A stretch of 64,000 nucleotides of DNA from Martinezella tropici (lineage in GTDB: Bacteria; Pseudomonadota; Alphaproteobacteria; Rhizobiales; Rhizobiaceae), in the NCBI RefSeq assembly GCF_008370325.1, contig NZ_VNIP01000009.1:186001-250000 (forward strand). Reading direction: 5' to 3'. Position 1 is the stretch's first letter, and every line of letters begins with the position of its first letter. The position numbers and the translations under genes are program-made. The notes under the pieces are model-generated. The model had not been told where the DNA came from and did not search any database. It saw nothing but the letters and a program-made list of their open reading frames with translations. This document shows, piece after piece, positions 51,310 through 59,769 of the stretch.

Positions 51310-52191
51310 ATCATTTGCCTTTTTACGAATCAGGCCTTCCTGCGCCACGGACGCAATCAGGACACCGGATCGCGTAAACAGGCTGCCGCGGGTAAATCCG
51401 CGTGCGCCGGAAGCGCTGGGGCTTTCCTGGCTATAGAGCAGCCAGTCGTCGAGCTTGAACGGGCGATGGAACCACATGGCATGGTCGAGGCTCGCCACCT
51501 GGACGTTTGGGTCGAGAACCGATGTGCCATGCGCATTGAGGGCAACATCGAGCAGCGTCATGTCGGAGAGATAGGCAAGCACGGCATTCTGGTAGAGCCG
51601 GTCGTCCGGCACCGGCCCGGTCAGGCGGATCCAGATATTCTGCCGCTGGCTTGGCTGCGAGCGGGAAAAATAGCTCTCGATCGAAACGGGCCTGATTTCG
51701 ATCGCCCGTTTGCGTTCCCAGTAGCGGCGCACATTCTCCGGCGCGTGGGCGAGATAACGCTGCTTGACCTGCTCCTCGTCCATCAGCTCCTCCGGCATCG
51801 GCACATCAGGCATGTCGCCCTGATGATCGAAGCCCGGCTCGTCGAGCTGGAAGGATGCCGTCAGCGCAAAAATCGCCTTGCCGTGCTGGACTGCGAGCAC
51901 CCGCCGCGTGTTGAAGCTGGAGCCATCGCGCAGGCGGTCGACCTGATAGAGGATTGGAACCGAGGGGTCGCCTGGCAGCATGAAATAGGCATGCAGCGAA
52001 TGCGCGAAGCGATCGCCATCCACGGTTCTCTGCGCCGCCATCAGCGCCTGGCCGATGACCTGCCCGCCGAAGACGCGCTGCCAGCCGACCTGCGGGCTGT
52101 TGCCGCGAAACAGGTTCATCTCGATCGTTTCCAGATCAAGCGTCGCAAGCACGGTTTCCATCGGGGTGAGCTTCTCGGTCTCTCGCGACAT
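51307..52191 (-). CDS. tesB: Acyl-CoA thioesterase II
   Basis: A 294-residue double-hotdog thioesterase. The first half has FRGNSPQVGWQRVFGGQVIG and SLHAYFMLPGDPSVPI; the second half has the TesB-C domain with ASLDHAMWFHRPFKLDDWLL and SGARGFTRGSLFT. The Asp/Thr/Gln catalytic set of TesB falls in these blocks. It hydrolyses medium and long acyl-CoA. It is divergent from the UbiH-like gene with 83 bp between starts. Confidence 0.95.
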   Translation of the reverse strand: MSRETEKLTPMETVLATLDLETIEMNLFRGNSPQVGWQRVFGGQVIGQALMAAQRTVDGDRFAHSLHAYFMLPGDPSVPILYQVDRLRDGSSFNTRRVLAVQHGKAIFALTASFQLDEPGFDHQGDMPDVPMPEELMDEEQVKQRYLAHAPENVRRYWERKRAIEIRPVSIESYFSRSQPSQRQNIWIRLTGPVPDDRLYQNAVLAYLSDMTLLDVALNAHGTSVLDPNVQVASLDHAMWFHRPFKLDDWLLYSQESPSASGARGFTRGSLFTRSGVLIASVAQEGLIRKKAND

Positions 52192-52274
52192 TTTGCTTGA
52201 ACTCCAATGGTAGGAACCACGAACAGGATGTTCTATATAGAGCAGGAAGTGACAGTAAGACACGGGGAAGTATT

Positions 52275-53489
52275 ATGTTGGACATGCTGGTAGTGGGTGG
52301 CGGATATGTGGGTCTTGCCGCAGCGGTCGCAGTCAAGCAGGCAGCTCCCCACCTCGACGTCATGATCGTGGAAGCGGCGCCCGAAACCGCATGGAAGAAG
52401 GACATGCGGGCATCGGCGGTCATCGCGGCCGCCTCGAAGATGCTCGATGTCCTGGGCATCTGGGACGAGATCGCGCCGGAGGCCGAGCCGATCACCCGCA
52501 TGATCGTCACCGATTCGCGCACCAGCGATCCCGTGCGCCCCGTCTTCCTCACCTTCGACGGCGAAGTCGCCGAAGGCCAGCCCTTCGCCCATATGGTGCC
52601 GAATCTGACCATGGTCGGGGCGCTCCGCGGCGCTTGCGAGCGTCTCGGCATCACGATCAAGCATGGCCTCAGCGCCACCGGATTCGTCACTGACGACGCC
52701 AAGACAACCCTCACCCTCTCGGATGGCAGCACGCTGGAAACGCGGCTCCTGGTCGCCTGCGACGGCGTGCGTTCCAGGCTGCGCGACATGGCCGGTATCA
52801 AGACGGTCAACTGGGACTACGGCCAGTCCGGCATCGTCGTCACCGTCGAGCACGAGCGGCCGCATGGCGGCTGCGCCGAGGAGCATTTCCTGCCCTCCGG
52901 CCCTTTCGCCATCCTGCCGCTGAAGAACAACCGCTCCTCGCTCGTCTGGACGGAGCGCACCCCTGACGCCGAACGGCTGGTCGCCTCCGACGACCTGCTC
53001 TTCGAAGAGGAACTGGAACGCCGCTTCGGCCACAAGCTCGGCGCACTGCACGCCGTCGGCGAGCGCCGCGCCTTCCCGCTCGGCCTGACGCTTGCCCGCG
53101 CCTTCGTCGCGCCGCGCTTCGCGCTGGCGGGCGACGCCGCCCACGGCATCCACCCGATCTCCGGCCAGGGCCTCAATCTCGGCTTCAAGGATGTGGCGGC
53201 GCTCGCCGAAACCATCGTCGAGGCGGATCGCCTCGGCCTCGATATCGGCTCGATCAATATCCTCGAGCGCTACCAGACCTGGCGCCGCTTCGACACCTTC
53301 CGCATGGGGGTGACGACCGACGTGCTGAACCGGCTGTTCTCCAATGACAATACGCCGCTTCGCATCGCCCGCGACTTCGGGCTTGGGATCGTCGACCGCC
53401 TGCCAAACCTCAAATCCTTCTTCATCGGCCAGGCTGCCGGCACGACCGCTAGGGATAATCCGCGGCTGCTGGCTGGCGAGGCGATTTGA
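52275..53489 (+). CDS. UbiH/UbiF-family FAD monooxygenase (ubiquinone biosynthesis)
   Basis: A 404-residue flavoprotein. The N-terminal dinucleotide fold LVVGGGYVGLAAAVAV (GxGxxG), central LLVACDGVRSRLRDMAGI (DG motif), and GDAAHGIHPISGQGLNLGFK (second FAD motif with the family P-x-x-GQG) identify the UbiH/UbiF/VisC/COQ6 group. It hydroxylates the ubiquinone ring; which carbon cannot be told. ATG at 52275. It is probably a single-gene unit. Confidence 0.93.
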   Translation: MLDMLVVGGGYVGLAAAVAVKQAAPHLDVMIVEAAPETAWKKDMRASAVIAAASKMLDVLGIWDEIAPEAEPITRMIVTDSRTSDPVRPVFLTFDGEVAEGQPFAHMVPNLTMVGALRGACERLGITIKHGLSATGFVTDDAKTTLTLSDGSTLETRLLVACDGVRSRLRDMAGIKTVNWDYGQSGIVVTVEHERPHGGCAEEHFLPSGPFAILPLKNNRSSLVWTERTPDAERLVASDDLLFEEELERRFGHKLGALHAVGERRAFPLGLTLARAFVAPRFALAGDAAHGIHPISGQGLNLGFKDVAALAETIVEADRLGLDIGSINILERYQTWRRFDTFRMGVTTDVLNRLFSNDNTPLRIARDFGLGIVDRLPNLKSFFIGQAAGTTARDNPRLLAGEAI

Positions 53490-53627
53490 GTGCGGGAAAA
53501 TGGGAGGAGTGTAGTTCGCCGCAGATGTCTGCGAAAGGGCCGGAAGCGGAATGGCGGCTGTTGGCGAAAGGACTGTCGATAGCAGGCTTTAGAATTGTGC
53601 TTGTCAACGGGGGCCGACGAGACATGT

Positions 53628-53870
53628 TCAAACGAGCTGCCGCCGAAATTGACCGAGCGTGCCGCCAAAGCGGCGAGCGAACTGCCGTGTTAGATGTGCC
53701 TGATCGGCAAATCCGCATGATACCGCCACCTGCGCAAGCGGTACGGAAAGGTTTTGGACTAAGTGCCAAGCCCGATCGAGGCGCAGCCCCTAAGCATAGG
53801 AATAGACAGCAACGCCGAAGGCTTCGCGAAAATGCCGGGTGAAAGTGCCCAAGGACAGTGGTTCACAGAC
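53628..53870 (-). pseudogene. Decayed AraC-family regulator (C-terminal HTH remnant, amber stop)
   Basis: One leftward frame reads GTFTRHFREAFGVAVYSYA, then TAG (53790-53792). It continues without a break as GLRLDRAWHLVQNLSVPLAQ, VAVSCGFADQAHLTRQFARR, FGGTLGQFRRQLV and stop at 53628-53630. This is the two-helix-turn-helix C-terminal domain of AraC/XylS proteins, with the hallmark CGF.D..HL.R.F. The N-terminal effector domain is missing. It lies in a 489-bp gap between genes, so it is a degraded gene. Confidence 0.85.
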
Positions 53871-53978
53871 ACCGCAATTTGTGATCCCAGCTGTGTCAGA
53901 AAATCTGCGACCAGATATAACACGACGCTGACCGGCCGACCCAACAGTCGTTGGGTGAGCCGCGTCTGGGCGACGAGT

Positions 53979-54341
53979 TCAGCGCTTCACGATGTCATAA
54001 CGAGTCATCGTCATTGTTGACGCGTCGATCATTCCCATGAACTGCGATGCTGCGGGTGCAGTTGCGAAGGTGTCCATGGATGCTTGTGCCGCTTCGGCGG
54101 ATTTCCAATGCACGATCACGAGCCATTGACGGCCGTTTATCGCGACTTCCCGCGAAATGAAACCGGGCTGCTTACTGACATGCTGATCTTCGATGGCTTT
54201 GTCGACTTTCGCGAACGTGTCCGCTGACACGCCATCCTTCAAGTTCATCGTCACCACTTCGACGACATGCTTCTCTTGAGCCATTACAACACCAGACATT
54301 GAAAGCAGAAATAAGAAGGAAATGGACAGAAGGAATTTCAT
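53979..54341 (-). CDS. Secreted antibiotic biosynthesis monooxygenase (ABM)-like protein
   Basis: A 120-residue protein with a signal peptide (MKFLLSISFLFLLSMSG, cut near VMA-Q). A single dimeric alpha-beta-barrel domain follows (VVEVVTMNLKDGVSADTFAK, ISREVAINGRQWLVIVHWKS, ATAPAASQFMGMIDASTMTM). ABM domains act as small oxygenases or binding folds. A periplasmic version is less usual. It lies 10 nt after the SnoaL-type gene and is probably co-transcribed. Confidence 0.78.
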   Translation of the reverse strand: MKFLLSISFLFLLSMSGVVMAQEKHVVEVVTMNLKDGVSADTFAKVDKAIEDQHVSKQPGFISREVAINGRQWLVIVHWKSAEAAQASMDTFATAPAASQFMGMIDASTMTMTRYDIVKR

Positions 54342-54351
54342 CGCACCCTCC

Positions 54352-55128
54352 CTAGAACTTTCCGTTGTTATGGGCCATCTGAGCCGGGATTGCGGAAATC
54401 GTATCCCAATGCTCGACAATTTTCCCATTCTCTATGCGGAAGAGGTCGAAGAAGGCGGTTGGCGTTTCACCCAAGCTGCCCTCCGAAGCGGTGAACACGA
54501 AGTTGCCCTCGGCAACGATCAAATGCGCCTCGGTGTAAGCCATTGACTGGCCGGCAGCAGCCATTGCCTTCAGCGCCGCGCCCAAACCTTCCAATCCGTT
54601 GCCCACCATCGGATTGTGCTGGATATAGGTCTCGGTCGAGACATAATCTGTGATCTTCTGCGGCGCCGTGCCGATGAGCACGTCATGAACAAAGTTTTCG
54701 ACGAGCGCACGGTTTGCGGCGGTTTTAGCGAGGTCCCGGATGTCGGTCGCGCCGTCTGTCATCGAATTGCCACTTGCCGTTTTCGACGCCGGCACGGCGG
54801 CTTGCAGATTGTCCCAGTGTTCAGCGACCTTGCCGTTTTCGACACGGAACACGTCAAATGCGACCATGGTTTGGCCCCCGAAGGCCTGTGCATTGTCGTA
54901 GGTCGAATGCAGAACCACCAAATTTCCTTCTGCCAGGATACGGTGGGTAGTAGCGGTCAGGCCAGTTTCCTTCAGCGCGGGCAGGAACCCGAGGATAGGA
55001 GCGGCACCTGTCGGTACAGCGGGGTTGTGCTGAATGTAGTTTTCTTTGAGAAGGTGACCTGCGGCTTGTGGATCAAAGTCTGTGAACAGCGCCACTACTG
55101 CGCTCTGCACTATTTCTTTTGGGCTCAT
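54352..55128 (-). CDS. Tandem SnoaL-like (NTF2-fold) protein
   Basis: A 258-residue protein formed of two homologous halves. Each has YIQHNP (residues 31-36 and 168-173), LAEGN/VAEGN, and a closing D-x-F-R-x-ENGK-x-x-EHWD (FRVENGKVAEHWDNL; FRIENGKIVEHWDTI). That is the SnoaL-like polyketide cyclase/NTF2 fold duplicated in one chain. No signal peptide. Function unknown; such proteins handle small hydrophobic molecules. It is divergent from a LysR gene that likely controls it with the ABM gene. Confidence 0.85.
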   Translation of the reverse strand: MSPKEIVQSAVVALFTDFDPQAAGHLLKENYIQHNPAVPTGAAPILGFLPALKETGLTATTHRILAEGNLVVLHSTYDNAQAFGGQTMVAFDVFRVENGKVAEHWDNLQAAVPASKTASGNSMTDGATDIRDLAKTAANRALVENFVHDVLIGTAPQKITDYVSTETYIQHNPMVGNGLEGLGAALKAMAAAGQSMAYTEAHLIVAEGNFVFTASEGSLGETPTAFFDLFRIENGKIVEHWDTISAIPAQMAHNNGKF

Positions 55129-55396
55129 TTCGAATTCCTTTCATTGGGTAAGCGCTAGGTGGCGCGGGAACTCGCCATAGAAACTGTGGAGTTCACGCCA
55201 ACGACAACTCGGCAAAGAGCCGATGAAATCGCTCCAAGAAAATCGATAGGCCATCGGAGTTGCTTGCCACCGGGAGCACTCCCTCTATCGAAAAGCGGCA
55301 CTTCAGAACTAATTGCTCTCAGAATTTAGCACTGGCGATTATCCGCCGAAACGGCGATTATGGCGTCTCAGTCTCGCCAAAATGGAGGCAATTGGG

Positions 55397-56278
55397 ATGG
55401 ATAAAATTGACGGGATGCGAACCTTTGTCGCTGCGGTCGAGTCGGGATCATTTGCGGCCGCGAGCGTTCGTCTGGGCATTTCTGGCAAACTCGTCAGTAA
55501 GTACATCGCAAAACTCGAAGCCGACTTGGGAATGAGTTTGCTTCATCGCACTACCCGATCTATGTCATTGACGCATGATGGTCGTATCTATCTTGAGGGA
55601 TGCCGGCGCGTTTTAAACGAACTCGATTTGCTGGACATGACCCTTGAGGCATCAAGCGGCCTGAAGGGCACGTTGCGTGTCGCGGCGCCGCTGACTTTTG
55701 GCGAAACGGTCGTCGCTGCCGCCGCTCTCGATTTCATGGTGACCCATCCTGATGTCACGGTCGAGCTGGATTTGTCCGATGAATACGTCAACCTTGCTGA
55801 AAAAGGTTTCGATCTGGCCGTGCGCATCGGCACGTTGAAAGACTCAAGCTTGATGACTCGAAAGCTGGGAGAGGCAAAGCTTTTGGTTGTCGCCGCTCCA
55901 TCCTATATTCAACGCCACGGTAAACCCGAACATCCTGCCGAATTGTCCAGTCACATTTGCATTCGCGATGCAAACAATCCTGACCCTAACCGTTGGCCCT
56001 TCCTAGTTGAAGGAAAGCAGATTCACGTCCCGGTGACTGGTCCCTTCATCTCCAATAGCCCTCCTGCATGCCTTGTGCCCGCGCGCGCGGGAAAGGGTAT
56101 CTTCATCTGCCCCGACGTCTTTCTAACTGACGACTTCAGGGAGGAAAGGCTGGTCCAACTTCTCATCCCTTTTCCGTCAAGAACGATCGCGATTCAAGCC
56201 GTCCAGTTGCCATCGGCCTTTCGAAAACCCAAGGTCGCCTCATTCATCCACGTCTTAAGAAAGCACATGAAGATTTGA
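55397..56278 (+). CDS. LysR-family transcriptional regulator (lower GC)
   Basis: A 293-residue LysR protein: HTH IDGMRTFVAAVESGSFAAAS followed by LGISGKLVSKYIAKLEADLG, then LLHRTTRSMSLTHDGRIYLE. The effector domain has EYVNLAEKGFDLAVRIG and a C-terminal basic helix. The ATG at 55397 lies 7 nt after GGAGG; an ATG five codons earlier is possible. Codon use is more AT-rich than that of flanking core genes, suggesting later acquisition. It is divergent from the SnoaL-ABM pair. Confidence 0.88.
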   Translation: MDKIDGMRTFVAAVESGSFAAASVRLGISGKLVSKYIAKLEADLGMSLLHRTTRSMSLTHDGRIYLEGCRRVLNELDLLDMTLEASSGLKGTLRVAAPLTFGETVVAAAALDFMVTHPDVTVELDLSDEYVNLAEKGFDLAVRIGTLKDSSLMTRKLGEAKLLVVAAPSYIQRHGKPEHPAELSSHICIRDANNPDPNRWPFLVEGKQIHVPVTGPFISNSPPACLVPARAGKGIFICPDVFLTDDFREERLVQLLIPFPSRTIAIQAVQLPSAFRKPKVASFIHVLRKHMKI

Positions 56279-56506
56279 AGACCGAAAGCGCGGCTGTGGA
56301 GCAGTCCCTTAAGAACCGGACAGGATCTTGTCGAACAATTTGACGGAGCCAGGGTGCAACACCGCTGGCGCCTGGATGGCAGCTATCGGGATTTAGCGAT
56401 TTATAAGCGATTGTCCGAGAAGGAGACGCAAAGTTGCCACTCCATTGATCCCCGAGAGGAACGGCCGGCCCCTACCCCTACTCCACCATCCCGAACTGAA
56501 CCAGCC

Positions 56507-56695
56507 TCAATCCTCGATACGTCTCGCTTCCGAAATCAGCATGATCGGAATGCCGTCGCGGATCGGATAGGCAAGGCGGCCCTTTTCCGAGATCAGCTCG
56601 TTCTTTTCCCGGTCATAGCTCAACCGCCCCTTGGTAAGCGGGCAGACGAGCAGTTCGAGCAGTTTGGGATCCACCTTGCTGACGGTGATATCCAT
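56507..56695 (-). CDS. Trm112-family protein (UPF0434)
   Basis: A 62-residue protein: VDPKLLELLVCPLTKGRLSY, LISEKGRLAYPIRDGIPIML. This is the bacterial Trm112-like zinc-ribbon-derived fold; only one of the usual cysteines (VCPLTKG) remains, so it probably lacks zinc. Bacterial members may activate methyltransferases. It is 10 nt after the Lon-substrate-domain gene, in a Trx, Lon-domain, Trm112 order common in alphaproteobacteria. Confidence 0.9.
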   Translation of the reverse strand: MDITVSKVDPKLLELLVCPLTKGRLSYDREKNELISEKGRLAYPIRDGIPIMLISEARRIED

Positions 56696-56705
56696 GAGAA
56701 AGCTC

Positions 56706-57374
56706 CTATTGCATCATGGAATCGGTGTCGCCGGCGCCGGCCAGCACGATCTTGACGATGGCGATGAAGGTTTCGGCGCGGGTCTTCAGATCAGGCGCTT
56801 CGAGGAGAGCCTGCTTTTCAGCCGGATCGAAGGGCGCCATGATCGACAGCGAATTGACCAGCATCATATTGTCGGCCCGTTCGACGCTTTCCCAATCCGC
56901 CTCGAGCTTGTTGGCTTCCAGATAGGCCCGGAAAGCCGAAAGTAGTGCCGTTCGATCCACCGTACCTTCCTCATGATGGGATTTGAGGTCGGAGATGAAG
57001 GGCGTGATGCGGAATGTGCGATAGGGCTGATGTCCGGTGATTTCATCCATCAGCCGGAAGCGGCATATGCCTGTTAGCGCGGCGATATAGCGCCCGTCTC
57101 CGGTTTCGGCGATGGACGTGATGCGCCCAAGGCAGCCGACATGCGAGAGATTGGAGGATTCGGCCGGTTCGGAAAGAGCGGGCTGCACCATGCCAATCAG
57201 CCTGTTGCCGGCGATGGCAGCATCGAACATGGCAAGATAGCGCGGCTCGAAGATATTGAGGGGAAGCTGCGCGCCGGGCAGCAACAGCGCACCGGACAGG
57301 GGGAAGACAACCACCGATTCGGGCAGATCGCCCGGCTTCAAATATCTGGCATTACCGACTTGCATCTTTTCCAT
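56706..57374 (-). CDS. Lon-protease substrate-binding-domain protein
   Basis: A 222-residue stand-alone LonN (PUA-like) protein: VVFPLSGALLLPGAQLPLNI, FEPRYLAMFDAAIAGNRLIG, HVGCLGRITSIAETGDGRY, followed by a helical C-terminal half. It lacks the AAA and protease domains of Lon. Function unknown; substrate binding is inferred from the fold. ATG at 57372-57374, with an alternative ATG three codons later. Confidence 0.92.
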   Translation of the reverse strand: MEKMQVGNARYLKPGDLPESVVVFPLSGALLLPGAQLPLNIFEPRYLAMFDAAIAGNRLIGMVQPALSEPAESSNLSHVGCLGRITSIAETGDGRYIAALTGICRFRLMDEITGHQPYRTFRITPFISDLKSHHEEGTVDRTALLSAFRAYLEANKLEADWESVERADNMMLVNSLSIMAPFDPAEKQALLEAPDLKTRAETFIAIVKIVLAGAGDTDSMMQ

Positions 57375-57608
57375 CCCGCTAGATCACCGCGCTGCCGGCC
57401 GCAGTGGGCCGCACAGGAACGACACACTCGCGGTCGCGCCTATCCCGCGCCGCGTTATCAGACAATGTGGGCTCATCTGCCGAAAACACAAGAACATTGT
57501 GGCCAGGTGCCGATGCCTCATGCTTCCGGCCGTCCGCAGCTATCGTCTAACAACCGATCGCGCGGAAGGTTTCGCACGATCGTCAGGTCGACCAGGGAAA
57601 CAGGCCCG

Positions 57609-58583
57609 TCAGGAAAAGAGGATCGAAGACAGCTTGCGGCGGGCCGCGATCGTGGCCGGATCCTTCGGGCCCCACACCTCGAAGAATTCCAGGAGCTGGC
57701 GGCGGGCGCCGTCGTCGTCGAAGCTGCGGTCCTTGCGCATGATGGTCAGAAGATGATCTGCCGCCTCCTCGCGCTTGCCTTCGACATTGCGGATCTTGGC
57801 GAGCTTGACGCGCTGCTCGTGATTGTCGGGATTGCCAGCCAGTTCTTGCTCGATGGCGACAGGATCGCCGAGCTTGCGGGCCTCGTCGATCTGGTCGAGT
57901 TTCTTGACCACGGCCTGGATGCCGGCATCGTTGGCGAGTGTCTCCGGCAGATCGGCAAGCGCTTCACGGGCGCGCTGGCTCTGGCCGGCGGCGATCATGC
58001 ATTCCGCCATGCCGGCAAGCGCCTTGGCATTTTCCGGATCGGCCTGCAGCACCGCGCCGAAGAGTTCGGCCGCGCCATTGACGTCACCGGCGGCGAGCAG
58101 GCCGCTCGCCTCTTCGAGAACGGCAGCGATCTCGGCCGCCTGATCGTCGGCACCGCCGGCGGGACCGCCGAGACGATCGATGAACTGGCGAACCTGGCTT
58201 TCGGGAACCGCACCCATGAAGCCGTCGGCGGGGCGGCCGTCGACGAAAGCGATAACAGCCGGGATCGACTGGATGCCGAGCTGGCCGGCGATCGACGGAT
58301 GGTCGTCGATGTTCATCTTGACCAGCTTGACGCGGCCCTGGGCTTCGGTGACAACCTTTTCGAGAACCGGCGTCAGCTGCTTGCATGGACCGCACCACGG
58401 CGCCCAGAAATCGACGAGCACCGGCTGCTTGCGCGATTCTTCGATAACGTCCTTGGCGAAAGTCGCCGTCGTCGTGTCCTTGATCGGCGAAGCGCCGCCC
58501 GCGGCCGGCGCGCCGCCGTAGGATGCCGTGGCCGACATCTGTCCGCCGAAGGAAGCGTTATAGGGATTGTTCGGACCGCTCAT
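57609..58583 (-). CDS. Thioredoxin-TPR co-chaperone, CnoX/YbbN type
   Basis: A 324-residue protein. A disordered Gly/Ala/Ser-rich N-terminus (1-35) precedes a thioredoxin domain (38-145) with active site WAPWCGPCKQL (Cys64, Cys67) and IQSIPAVIAFVDG (cis-Pro). A C-terminal TPR-like region (155-320) follows. This is the CnoX/YbbN layout, a holdase that hands clients to DnaK or GroEL. The WCGPC site is kept, as in Caulobacter CnoX, whereas E. coli YbbN has lost it. Confidence 0.92.
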   Translation of the reverse strand: MSGPNNPYNASFGGQMSATASYGGAPAAGGASPIKDTTTATFAKDVIEESRKQPVLVDFWAPWCGPCKQLTPVLEKVVTEAQGRVKLVKMNIDDHPSIAGQLGIQSIPAVIAFVDGRPADGFMGAVPESQVRQFIDRLGGPAGGADDQAAEIAAVLEEASGLLAAGDVNGAAELFGAVLQADPENAKALAGMAECMIAAGQSQRAREALADLPETLANDAGIQAVVKKLDQIDEARKLGDPVAIEQELAGNPDNHEQRVKLAKIRNVEGKREEAADHLLTIMRKDRSFDDDGARRQLLEFFEVWGPKDPATIAARRKLSSILFS

Positions 58584-58741
58584 GAGTGTCTCCCGCCTGC
58601 CGGCATCCTTAGTCTTGTGAGGAGCATGCTTTCCAAACGAACCGATGAAGTCCGCCTGGCGGCACGCCGAATGGAATGGTCAAAGCACGCGGACAGCCCA
58701 AAGAGAAGCCGCCTGCCATATCTTAGCGCTAAAATCGTACC

Positions 58742-59251
58742 TTAACTCGTGACTTTCAAGACTAGCGGCGCATGACCCGTCGCCTCCATGAAGCGAATGA
58801 GATCGGCGCTGGCAATCGACGTCGTCGCATCGTTCGACAGGGGATGGCAATTGACGATGTCATACGCCATCAAATCGGCATCGAGGACGAAGGTAACGTT
58901 GCTGGCTGTATCGTTGATCGCGCCGAAGGCCGTCACCGAGCCCGGAACGACGCCGAGATATTCCATCAGCTTTTCCGGCTTGCCGAAGGATACCTTGCTC
59001 GCGGCACCGATCAGCGTGTGCACGGTCTTGAGATCGACGGTCGCGTTTTCCTCGACGGTCAGCAGGAAGAAATTGTCCTTCTTGTCTTTCACGAACAGGT
59101 TCTTCGTATGGCCGCCGGGGATCTCGTCGCGCAGCGACACCGATTCGGCGACGGTGAAGACCGGAGCATGGTCCTTGGTCGCATGGGCAATGCCGAGCCC
59201 ATCCAGGAATCGGAAAAGATCGTCGCGGGTTTTCGGGCTGGTCTCGGTCAT
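58742..59251 (-). CDS. ProX / prolyl-tRNA synthetase associated domain (Ala-tRNA-Pro deacylase)
   Basis: A 169-residue YbaK/INS-domain protein. Blocks: FTVAESVSLRDEIPGGHTKN, LFVKDKKDNFFLL, SFGKPEKLMEYLGVVPGSVT and FGAINDTASNVTFVLD. The PGGHTKNLFVKDKK segment is typical of ProX, which hydrolyses mischarged Ala-tRNA-Pro. The ATG at 59249-59251 gives normal length; the longer open frame runs into the tRNA-Gly promoter region. Confidence 0.92.
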   Translation of the reverse strand: MTETSPKTRDDLFRFLDGLGIAHATKDHAPVFTVAESVSLRDEIPGGHTKNLFVKDKKDNFFLLTVEENATVDLKTVHTLIGAASKVSFGKPEKLMEYLGVVPGSVTAFGAINDTASNVTFVLDADLMAYDIVNCHPLSNDATTSIASADLIRFMEATGHAPLVLKVTS

Positions 59252-59322
59252 GACGTCTCGCAATCGAAAATGGTTCGCCCCTGATACGTCGCCCACAATT
59301 TCATTGCAATCTTTGAGACGAC

Positions 59323-59345
59323 AAAGCCCGGCGTTTCCGGGCTTT
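59323..59345. terminator. Terminator-like hairpin between proX and tRNA-Gly
   Basis: A 9-bp perfect stem (aaagcccgg 59323-59331 / ccgggcttt 59337-59345) has a CGTTT loop. No annotated gene ends here, so its transcript is not explained. Confidence 0.6.
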
Positions 59346-59401
59346 CCGCCAATCACAGCAAGGGTGCTGAAATTTTTCTTCGCGAACTCGTCATTTCCCT
59401 G

Positions 59402-59430
59402 TTGCATTTGAAAAACGGTTAGGCCATATA
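59402..59430 (+). promoter_or_regulatory. Housekeeping promoter of tRNA-Gly
   Basis: TTGCAT (59402-59407) and CATATA (59425-59430) are separated by 17 bp, a good rhizobial sigma-70 match. It lies 65 nt upstream of the tRNA. Confidence 0.7.
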
Positions 59431-59495
59431 GCGCCCGTCGCCGCAAGACGACGCCCAGCGGTCCAACACACTACCCCGGATCGCGACGGGAATGA

Positions 59496-59570
59496 GCGGG
59501 TGTAGCTCAGGGGTAGAGCACAACCTTGCCAAGGTTGGGGTCGAGGGTTCGAATCCCTTCGCCCGCTCCA
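59496..59570 (+). tRNA. tRNA-Gly (anticodon GCC)
   Basis: A full cloverleaf: acceptor stem GCGGGTG 59496-59502 / CGCCCGC 59560-59566, D-arm TAGCTCAGGGGTAGAGCA, anticodon stem CAACC/GGTTG around loop TTGCCAA (anticodon GCC), T-arm GAGGGTTCGAATCCCTT, and encoded 3' CCA (59568-59570). It reads GGC/GGT codons. Confidence 0.98.
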
Positions 59571-59769
59571 GTTTTCAGTTGTTTTCTGATAGGAAGAAGC
59601 CACGGCTCAAGCCGGAGGCTGGATTTTGGCTGAAAAGCCGACTTTCCATATTCCTGTTTTCTTCCCCGGCATCTATGGCTTTCCCAACACGTCTTGGGTC
59701 TCAAATCAGTCCCATTTGACGTTCAGGTCTGCGCAACGGATAAACGGACGAAACGCGGTAGCTGCTCGC

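Noticed and set aside
53486..53842. 118-codon rightward frame after the UbiH-like gene
   Set aside because: It runs antisense to the AraC remnant and resembles no protein.
59496..59570. tRNA-Gly as an integration site for a genomic island
   Set aside because: No integrase, no direct repeat of the tRNA 3' end in the window, and core genes lie on both sides.
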